5,531 bases of DNA, taken from contig JAJNDL010000110.1 of assembly GCA_021156385.1 (NCBI GenBank), positions 1 through 5,531 on the forward strand, in the 5' to 3' direction. Source of the stretch: Moraxellaceae bacterium (GTDB lineage: Bacteria; Pseudomonadota; Gammaproteobacteria; Pseudomonadales; Moraxellaceae). Each line of letters starts with the position of its first letter. The first letter of the stretch is position 1. Positions 1 to 4,246 of the stretch are shown here, one piece after another. Both the position numbers and the translations under genes were made by a program. The notes beneath the pieces were generated by a model. The model did no database searches. It was given only the letters and a program-made list of their open reading frames with translations, and was not told where the DNA came from.

Positions 1-854
1 AAGGTGCGCTTGATGAAAGGATCGAGGCGGTTGTTGAGGCCCGTATCGATTTTCTCGACCCGGCCGCGAAGTGCCGGCAGGAAAGCGCTGAACACCACCT
101 GGTCGCCCACGCCCTGCTCTGCCAGTACCAGCAGGCGCTTGATCGGCGTCTTGCCATCCCATTCGGGCACCGGCAGCTGCAGGGGCTTGTTGTTGAAGGT
201 GATGGATTGCCAACGATACTGATACTTCCGGAAGCCTTCGGCGAACTTCTCCGACTTCATCAGGAAGATCGAATACTCGTAGTGGATCTCGATGTCGTTC
301 GGAAAGGTTCGCAGGGCGTCTTCATAGAATTTCGCGGCCTTCGCGAGATCTTCCTTCTTCTGGTAGATGCCGGCCATGTCGCGATAAAGGATCGGCGTGC
401 GCAAGCCGGCCGCGAAGGCGCGCTCGTAATAAGCGAGGGCCTCGTCAAATTTTTCCTGGCGGTTGTAAGCAGTGCCGAGGTTGTTGAAGAGCGACTTCTT
501 GTCGATGCCGGGGTGCGCTTCGAGAGGCTTGAGCAGGCGCAGGGCTTCGTCGTAATGACCCTGCTCGATCGCCAGGATGCCGCAGATGTTCTGCAATTCC
601 TTCGACTGCTGCATCAGCGAGGGCGGAATCACCTTCGCGACCTTGCCGGCATTATCAAACTCGCTCAGCTCGATGAGCATGACGATCAGGCCGCGATAGG
701 CCGCCCCGTTCATGGGGAAGAGGCGGAGGGCTTGCTGGTATGCGTTGACGGCTTCCTGGAAGCGGCGCTCCCCCTTCAGCTTGTCGGCCTTGGCCACGCT
801 CAATACCGACTTCTGCAGATTGGGATTCGGGCCGACTTGGGCAAAGGGTTCCAT
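1..854 (-). CDS. TPR protein with start of a glycosyltransferase-like domain (partial, 3' end off window)
   Basis: The frame is open from the ATG at 854 to the left window edge, giving 284 complete codons without a stop; the C-terminus is missing. There is no signal peptide or membrane segment, so the protein is probably cytoplasmic. About six TPR-like helical pairs can be read at residues 14-47, 48-79, 84-117, 120-153, 154-187 and 188-217. The fourth and fifth (NNLGTAYNRQEKFDEALAYY; YRDMAGIYQKKEDLAKAAKF) fit the TPR consensus well. After the repeats come YRW (212-215 region), PEWDG (230-234) and LLVLAEQGVGDQVVFSAFLP (241-260). This layout is typical of bacterial TPR proteins carrying a GT9/GT41-like glycosyltransferase domain, often linked to protein or surface glycosylation. 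The glycosyltransferase activity is inferred, because the catalytic part is outside the window. I chose the ATG because an in-frame TAA lies about 30 bases upstream; a GTG four codons earlier is the only alternative. TAGG about five bases before the ATG is a weak ribosome binding site. Confidence 0.85.
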   Translation of the reverse strand, partial: MEPFAQVGPNPNLQKSVLSVAKADKLKGERRFQEAVNAYQQALRLFPMNGAAYRGLIVMLIELSEFDNAGKVAKVIPPSLMQQSKELQNICGILAIEQGHYDEALRLLKPLEAHPGIDKKSLFNNLGTAYNRQEKFDEALAYYERAFAAGLRTPILYRDMAGIYQKKEDLAKAAKFYEDALRTFPNDIEIHYEYSIFLMKSEKFAEGFRKYQYRWQSITFNNKPLQLPVPEWDGKTPIKRLLVLAEQGVGDQVVFSAFLPALRGRVEKIDTGLNNRLDPFIKRT

Positions 855-899
855 AGAACCTACCACGCGAAAATAGTTATTGAATTACGGACTTGTAGT

Positions 900-928
900 T
901 ATCTAGGTCGAGCGCCGGAGGATAACAA
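900..928 (-). promoter_or_regulatory. Weak candidate sigma70 promoter for the TPR gene
   Basis: On the minus strand, TTGTTA (923-928, 4 of 6 matches to TTGACA) is followed after exactly 17 bases by TAGATA (900-905, 3 of 6 matches to TATAAT). This would start transcription about 40 bases before the ATG at 854. The surrounding stretch (860-905) is AT-rich compared with the rest of the window, which fits a promoter region. The hexamers are poor, so this remains a guess. Confidence 0.25.
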
Positions 929-934
929 AGGCCT

Positions 935-947
935 CTGACCCTGTCAG
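935..947. repeat. Short perfect dyad (CTGAC-N3-GTCAG)
   Basis: Five-base arms CTGAC (935-939) and GTCAG (943-947) flank a three-base centre. The dyad lies just upstream of the weak promoter candidate for the TPR gene. It could be an operator half-site pair, but at this length chance is a fair explanation. Confidence 0.25.
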
Positions 948-1017
948 GTCGCTGGTGCTGGCTAAAAGCCCGCTGGTACCCCGCATAAAGCAGGAAATTC
1001 AGTGGATTTTGGCAGGG

Positions 1018-1066
1018 CGGACCGGGGCAATTGCAGACGGGCTCGCCTGGCAGGCAGTCCGGTCCG
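1018..1066. repeat. Inverted repeat with 8-bp arms downstream of the HopJ-family gene
   Basis: CGGACCGG (1018-1025) and CCGGTCCG (1059-1066) are perfect reverse complements separated by 33 bases. A nested small hairpin, GCCT-N3-AGGC on the minus strand (1045-1055), sits inside. It begins only seven bases past the HopJ-family stop codon, so it could fold at the end of that transcript and act as a 3' stabiliser or a poor terminator. No T-run follows on either strand, so it is not a standard intrinsic terminator. The rest of the 218-bp gap (855-1072) shows no convincing gene. Confidence 0.45.
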
Positions 1067-1072
1067 GATATG

Positions 1073-1429
1073 TCAGTCGCCCTTTGGCTGCAAGGCCTCG
1101 CCCTCGAAGTGAATGCCGGCCCAGCCGTCACGCAGGAAGCGGCGGATATTGGCATGGTCGCTGCCTCCGGGATGCTTGAGCACGTCGTCACGGTAGAAGC
1201 GTCCGAACAGCTTCACGGTGTCAGCCTCGGACAGTCCCTTGAGCCGGGCCAGCGCAAACAGTCGGCAGGACCCTTCGTTCTTGCCGGCCTCGTTGATGAC
1301 CGGATCGGCGCCCAAGCCATTGCTGAAGCGGGTGGGTGTGTAGTCGTAGTGCTCGTTGAGGTAGGCGATCACGTCCTCGAAGTCGGCGGTGCCCTGGTCG
1401 AGGCGATCCAGCAAGGTGGAGAAGATCAT
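1073..1429 (-). CDS. HopJ type III effector family protein
   Basis: A 118-residue protein matching the small, single-domain HopJ family (Pfam HopJ) over its whole length. Recognisable conserved segments are YDYTPTRFSNG (28-38), NEAGKNEGSCRLFALA (46-61), TVKLFGRFYRDDVL (71-84), HPGGSDHANIRRFLRDGW (86-103) and GIHFEGEAL (105-113). The family is named after a Pseudomonas syringae secreted protein, but homologues are common in bacteria without type III secretion and their molecular role is not established. I see no secretion signal or secretion gene here, so the name should not be read as function. I chose the ATG at 1429 because AGGAG lies seven bases before it; the open frame reaches a further ATG at 1456, which would add nine residues without family support. 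It is the last gene of the co-oriented group with the 65-residue protein and the quinone oxidoreductase, 111 bp below the former. Confidence 0.85.
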   Translation of the reverse strand: MIFSTLLDRLDQGTADFEDVIAYLNEHYDYTPTRFSNGLGADPVINEAGKNEGSCRLFALARLKGLSEADTVKLFGRFYRDDVLKHPGGSDHANIRRFLRDGWAGIHFEGEALQPKGD

Positions 1430-1473
1430 CGGCAAGCTCCTGTTGGCCGTGCGCATGCTAGGCAGCCACAGGA

Positions 1474-1501
1474 ATTAATGCCAGCGGGCCGGCACTGGCA
1501 A
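1474..1501 (-). promoter_or_regulatory. Candidate promoter of the HopJ-family gene with overlapping dyad
   Basis: On the minus strand TTGCCA (1496-1501, 5 of 6 to TTGACA) is followed after 16 bases by ATTAAT (1474-1479, 4 of 6 to TATAAT). This would give a leader of roughly 38 bases before the ATG at 1429. A perfect dyad, TGCCAG-N10-CTGGCA (1479-1500), fills the spacer and overlaps the -35. The same dyad could be read as a weak terminator of the upstream 65-residue gene, since TTAATTCC follows it, but the stem is only six pairs and the T-run is poor. Confidence 0.45.
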
Positions 1502-1540
1502 GGCTGAAGGTGGCGGGTGAAGCCGGGGCAGACGTGGGGC

Positions 1541-1738
1541 TCAGTGACGATGCTGGGCGCGTGCCTGGCGGCGGAGCTCTTCCTCGATCATGTGCAGGAG
1601 CTTGACCGTCTGCTCCACGGTGTCTGCCTCGGCCCTGTCTTCGCTCGACAGGTCGCGTTGCATGGCCTCGAGTTGCAGGATCTGCTTGTGCAGGCTCTTC
1701 GGGTCGAGGTTCTTGAGGACGACGGTGTTCGGAAGCAT
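1541..1738 (-). CDS. Small helical protein of unknown function (65 aa)
   Basis: I do not recognise this protein. The frame runs from an ATG at 1738 to a TGA at 1541, and GAGGT eight bases before the ATG is a good ribosome binding site. The composition is strongly helix-forming: residues 11-30 (from DPKSLHKQIL) and 33-61 (through VEQTVKLLHMIEEELRRQAR) look like two amphipathic helices separated by a short SSED turn, compatible with a helical hairpin or short coiled coil. The C-terminus is basic (RRQARAQHRH). There is no cysteine, signal peptide or membrane segment. It sits 76 bp below the quinone oxidoreductase and 111 bp above the HopJ-family gene, all on the same strand. The good ribosome binding site and non-random helical pattern argue that it is real, and it has the look of a small adaptor or oligomerising protein, but this is inference. 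Confidence 0.65.
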   Translation of the reverse strand: MLPNTVVLKNLDPKSLHKQILQLEAMQRDLSSEDRAEADTVEQTVKLLHMIEEELRRQARAQHRH

Positions 1739-1752
1739 GGTCGGCTACCTCT

Positions 1753-1782
1753 TGGCTGGGCCATTTCGGTATAGCCCAGCCA
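1753..1782 (-). other. Perfect 9-bp stem-loop in the leader of the 65-aa gene
   Basis: TGGCTGGGC (1753-1761) and GCCCAGCCA (1774-1782) are perfect reverse complements around a 12-base loop. On the minus-strand RNA the stem ends just before the AGAGGTAG ribosome binding region of the 65-residue gene and begins about 32 bases after the oxidoreductase stop codon. No T-run follows, so it is not a standard terminator. It could be an intercistronic processing or stability hairpin, or could influence translation start; TATACC in its loop might also be a -10 element, though no matching -35 is clear. Confidence 0.55.
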
Positions 1783-1814
1783 TAACGCTCCTGCCAGCAG
1801 GCGCGACCGTCGGG

Positions 1815-2798
1815 CTAGTTTCCCGTGACCTGCAGCACGACTTTGCCAATGTTGAGGTTGGCCGCTACCCGGGCATGGGCGGCCTCTGCCTCGGTCCAGG
1901 GAAAGACGCTGTCGATGACCGGGGCCAGTGCTCCTTGGCTGAAGTGAGGCCAGACCTGCATGCCAAGCGAGCCGATCAGCTCTGCCTTGTCCCCGGCCGA
2001 ACGGCTGCGCAGCGTCGAGCCGATGATCCGCAGGCGGCGGACCAGGATCCGGCCGAGATCCAGCGATGCCTCGCGACCGCCCATGAAACCGATCAGCACC
2101 AGCCGGCCATTGTCCCGCAGCAGCGCCAGGTGCTCTGCCAGGCAGTCTCCGGCCACCGGATCGAGGATCACATCCACGCCCTCCGGCTTGAGCAGGCTGG
2201 CAAGCGACTGCTGTCCCCGGACTACCCCGCCCTTCGCTCCGAGTTCGAGACACCGTGCAAGCTTCCCGGTTGTGCCGACGCTGACAAAGCAAGGGTTGCC
2301 CATGACGCGGCAGAGCTGGATGGCGGCAGTGCCGACGCCGCTCGCCCCGGCCGGGAGCAGCACCCGTTCGCCGGGCTGCAGCCGGGCCTCCTGGTAAAGG
2401 TTGAGCCAGGCCGTGGCAAAAGCCTCCGGCAGCGCCGCGGCCTCTGCAAACGAATAGCCCGGCGGGATGGGCAGGCAATGACGGGCGTCGATGCTGACGT
2501 ACTCGCCATAGCCGCCCCCGGCGAGCAATGCGCAGACCTGGTCGCCCTCCTGCCACTCGCTGACCCCCGGACCGCAGGCCACGACGACACCGGCGCATTC
2601 CAGGCCGAGGATTTCGCTGGCACCCGGCGGCGGCGGATAGAGACCCTGCCGCTGCAGGAGATCGGCACGATTCACGGCAGTGGCATGGACGCGCAGCAGG
2701 ACTTCGCCATCCGAAAGTGCCGGACAGGGAACACGGGCCAGACCCAGGCGCCCGTTCTTGTCCGGCAAGCATGCATCCATCAGGAGTTTGTCTGTCAT
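1815..2798 (-). CDS. NAD(P)H:quinone oxidoreductase, PIG3 family (zinc-free MDR)
   Basis: A 327-residue member of the medium-chain dehydrogenase/reductase superfamily, expected to reduce quinones with NAD(P)H in the cytoplasm. The N-terminal GroES-like part carries NRADLLQRQGLYPPPPG (43-59) and LGLECAGVV (65-73), the signature of the PIG3 (TP53I3-like) subfamily. The Rossmann part carries AGASGVGTAAIQL (150-162), the AxxGxxG nucleotide-binding loop. The end, NIGKVVLQV (316-324), is also family-typical. The cysteines of zinc-binding alcohol dehydrogenases are not in their usual pattern, as expected for quinone reductases. Length is normal (human PIG3 is about 330). I chose the ATG at 2798; a TTG two codons earlier (2804) is possible but has no better ribosome binding site, and neither start has a clear one. 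It is divergent from the acyl-CoA dehydrogenase and leads the group with the 65-residue and HopJ-family genes. The physiological substrate cannot be told from sequence. Confidence 0.92.
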   Translation of the reverse strand: MTDKLLMDACLPDKNGRLGLARVPCPALSDGEVLLRVHATAVNRADLLQRQGLYPPPPGASEILGLECAGVVVACGPGVSEWQEGDQVCALLAGGGYGEYVSIDARHCLPIPPGYSFAEAAALPEAFATAWLNLYQEARLQPGERVLLPAGASGVGTAAIQLCRVMGNPCFVSVGTTGKLARCLELGAKGGVVRGQQSLASLLKPEGVDVILDPVAGDCLAEHLALLRDNGRLVLIGFMGGREASLDLGRILVRRLRIIGSTLRSRSAGDKAELIGSLGMQVWPHFSQGALAPVIDSVFPWTEAEAAHARVAANLNIGKVVLQVTGN

Positions 2799-2814
2799 AG
2801 GCAAAGGCTAGGCG

Positions 2815-2834
2815 CTTTCTGCACCCTCAGAAAG
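2815..2834. promoter_or_regulatory. Perfect 7-bp dyad in the leader of the oxidoreductase gene (possible operator)
   Basis: CTTTCTG (2815-2821) and CAGAAAG (2828-2834) flank a six-base centre, giving a 20-bp symmetric site 16 bases before the oxidoreductase ATG. Its size and symmetry suit a dimeric repressor such as a TetR- or MarR-type protein, and such regulators often control quinone reductases. It could equally be an RNA hairpin in the leader. No regulator gene is in the window. Confidence 0.4.
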
Positions 2835-2955
2835 AAGAGGTTGGAAGCCCGGCCGTATTTTCGGGTTTTGCGCCACGGATTTCCCACGTCAGGCCTAGGC
2901 AGATACGGTGGAAGCCGAGGACTCCGCCCGTCATCATGAGATTGCCGATCCGGCT

Positions 2956-2983
2956 TTGGGAGCGCGCACTGAGGCGCTACAAT
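2956..2983 (+). promoter_or_regulatory. Candidate sigma70 promoter of the acyl-CoA dehydrogenase gene
   Basis: TTGGGA (2956-2961, 4 of 6 to TTGACA) is followed after 16 bases by TACAAT (2978-2983, 5 of 6 to TATAAT). Transcription would start near 2990, leaving a leader of about 26 bases with AGG at 3005-3007 as ribosome binding site. The position fits the ATG at 3016 and argues against the longer in-frame reading that begins at 2908, since the promoter would then lie inside the gene. Confidence 0.5.
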
Positions 2984-3015
2984 CCTGCGACTTTTTTACT
3001 AATCAGGTTCCTGCC

Positions 3016-4170
3016 ATGACCGCCATGCCCACCTTTGACGCTGCCGAGTACGAGCTTTTCCGTGACAACGTCCGCCGCTTCCTCGAGAAGGAGATCGTTC
3101 CCTTCTACGAGAAGTGGGAGAAAGAGAGCTGGATGCCGCGCGAGATCTGGAACAAGCTGGGCGAGAACGGCCTGCTGTGCGTCGACCAGAGCGAAGAACA
3201 TGGCGGGGCCGGCGTGCCTTTCCAGTTCTCCATGCTGATCCTCGAGGAAATGGCACGTGCTGGTCTGGCCTCGCTGGGCACGGGCGTATCCGTGCACTCC
3301 GATATCGTTGCTCCGTACGTCCAGCACATCGGTACGGAAGAGCAGCGCGCCTACTGGATTCCCAAGCTCGCCTCGGGCGAGTGCGTGGGGGGCATCGGCA
3401 TGACCGAGCCCGGTGCCGGCTCCGACCTCGCCAACATCCGCACCACGGCCATCAAGCAGGGCGACCACTATGTCCTGAACGGCTCCAAGACCTTCATCTC
3501 CAACGGCCAGCACGCCGGCCTCATCGTACTTGCCGCGAAGACCGACCCGAGCGCGGGCGCCAAGGGTGTGTCGCTCTTCCTCGTGGATACCTCGCTGCCC
3601 GGCTTCGCCAAAGGCCGCAACCTCGAGAAGATCGGCCTGCACTCGCAGGACACCTCCGAACTCTTTTTCGACAACGTCAAGCTGCCGCTCAATGCGCTGC
3701 TGGGCGAGGAAGGCAAGGGTTTTGCCTACATGATGCAGGAACTTCCGCGTGAGCGCCTGAACATCGCGGTGCTCGGTGTCTATGCTGCGGAAGGTGTACT
3801 CGACAGGACTGTCCAGTACGTGACCGAGCGCAAGGCTTTCGGTGCTCCGCTGGCGCAGCTGCAGAACACCCGTTTCACGCTGGCGCAGTGCAAGACCGAT
3901 ATCGAATGCAACAAGGCCTTCCTCAACCAGTGCGTCGAGCGTTACACGCAGGGCAAGCTCGATGTGCCGACGGCGGCCATGATCAAGCTGAGCACCACCG
4001 ACCTGCAGGGCCGCGTGGCGGATGCCTGCCTGCAAATGCACGGTGGCTACGGCTATATGGTCGAGTATCCGGTGTCGCGCGCCTGGGTGGATGCGCGTAT
4101 CCAGCGCATCTATGGCGGCGCCAATGAAGTCATGAAGGAAATCATTGCCCGTTCTTTGGTGGGCCGCTGA
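3016..4170 (+). CDS. Acyl-CoA dehydrogenase, long-chain (LCAD)-like
   Basis: A 384-residue FAD-dependent acyl-CoA dehydrogenase that should catalyse the first, alpha-beta desaturating step of fatty-acid beta-oxidation, passing electrons to electron-transfer flavoprotein. The three family domains are complete: N-terminal helices (about 8-120), a beta-barrel with the FAD/substrate signature GMTEPGAGSD (128-137), and C-terminal helices with QMHGGYGYMVEY (340-351), which matches the second family signature. ERKAFG (271-276) is also typical. At the position where medium-chain enzymes carry their catalytic Glu (YEGT), this protein has a Gly in IYGGANE (365-371). A Glu is instead present at 246 in LPRERLNIA, where long-chain and isovaleryl-CoA dehydrogenases place the catalytic base. 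With IYGGANEVMKE, this points to the long-chain-like group. Substrate length is inferred only. I chose the ATG at 3016, with AGG eight bases upstream; an ATG at 3025 is an alternative. It stands alone, divergent from the oxidoreductase and convergent with rsmB. Confidence 0.95.
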   Translation: MTAMPTFDAAEYELFRDNVRRFLEKEIVPFYEKWEKESWMPREIWNKLGENGLLCVDQSEEHGGAGVPFQFSMLILEEMARAGLASLGTGVSVHSDIVAPYVQHIGTEEQRAYWIPKLASGECVGGIGMTEPGAGSDLANIRTTAIKQGDHYVLNGSKTFISNGQHAGLIVLAAKTDPSAGAKGVSLFLVDTSLPGFAKGRNLEKIGLHSQDTSELFFDNVKLPLNALLGEEGKGFAYMMQELPRERLNIAVLGVYAAEGVLDRTVQYVTERKAFGAPLAQLQNTRFTLAQCKTDIECNKAFLNQCVERYTQGKLDVPTAAMIKLSTTDLQGRVADACLQMHGGYGYMVEYPVSRAWVDARIQRIYGGANEVMKEIIARSLVGR

Positions 4171-4189
4171 TTTCCAGTGACCGAAAGAA

Positions 4190-4222
4190 ATAAAAAAGCG
4201 GGCTCCGGCCCGCTTTTTTATT
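4190..4222. terminator. Bidirectional intrinsic terminator between the acyl-CoA dehydrogenase gene and rsmB
   Basis: The GC-rich arms GCGGGC (4198-4203) and GCCCGC (4208-4213) enclose a TCCG loop (4204-4207). The stem is flanked by AAAAAA (4192-4197) and TTTTTT (4214-4219) and pairs perfectly from 4189 to 4222. The A-run and T-run give a U-tract on either transcript. It lies about 20 bases past the dehydrogenase stop and 25 bases past the rsmB stop, so it can end both convergent genes. Confidence 0.93.
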
Positions 4223-4246
4223 GTCTGGATCGGCCCTGCGGCGTCA

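Noticed and set aside
207..938. 243-codon plus-strand frame opposite the TPR gene
   Set aside because: It mirrors the antisense of a clear TPR protein and has no domain or ribosome binding site that I can see.
877..1191. 104-codon minus-strand frame across the 3' end of the HopJ-family gene and the gap
   Set aside because: It overlaps the HopJ-family gene in another frame, has no family resemblance, and its end overlaps the upstream region of the TPR gene.
1031..1507. 158-codon plus-strand frame opposite the HopJ-family gene
   Set aside because: Antisense to a full-length conserved HopJ-family protein; low-complexity character and no domain.
1588..2772. 394-codon minus-strand frame overlapping the oxidoreductase and the 65-aa gene
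   Set aside because: Out-of-frame reading rich in Arg, Gly and Pro with no domain; the in-frame oxidoreductase explains the region.
1590..2939. Long plus-strand open frame of 449 codons opposite the oxidoreductase gene
   Set aside because: It spans the antisense of two genes plus intergenic DNA, resembles no family, and arises from the high third-position GC of the true minus-strand gene.
2908..3015. N-terminal extension of the acyl-CoA dehydrogenase to 2908
   Set aside because: The added residues are not family-like and the candidate promoter with TACAAT at 2978-2983 lies inside them; the ATG at 3016 matches family length.
2977..4041. 354-codon minus-strand frame opposite the acyl-CoA dehydrogenase gene
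   Set aside because: It is fully antisense to a gene with unmistakable family motifs and has no recognisable domain.
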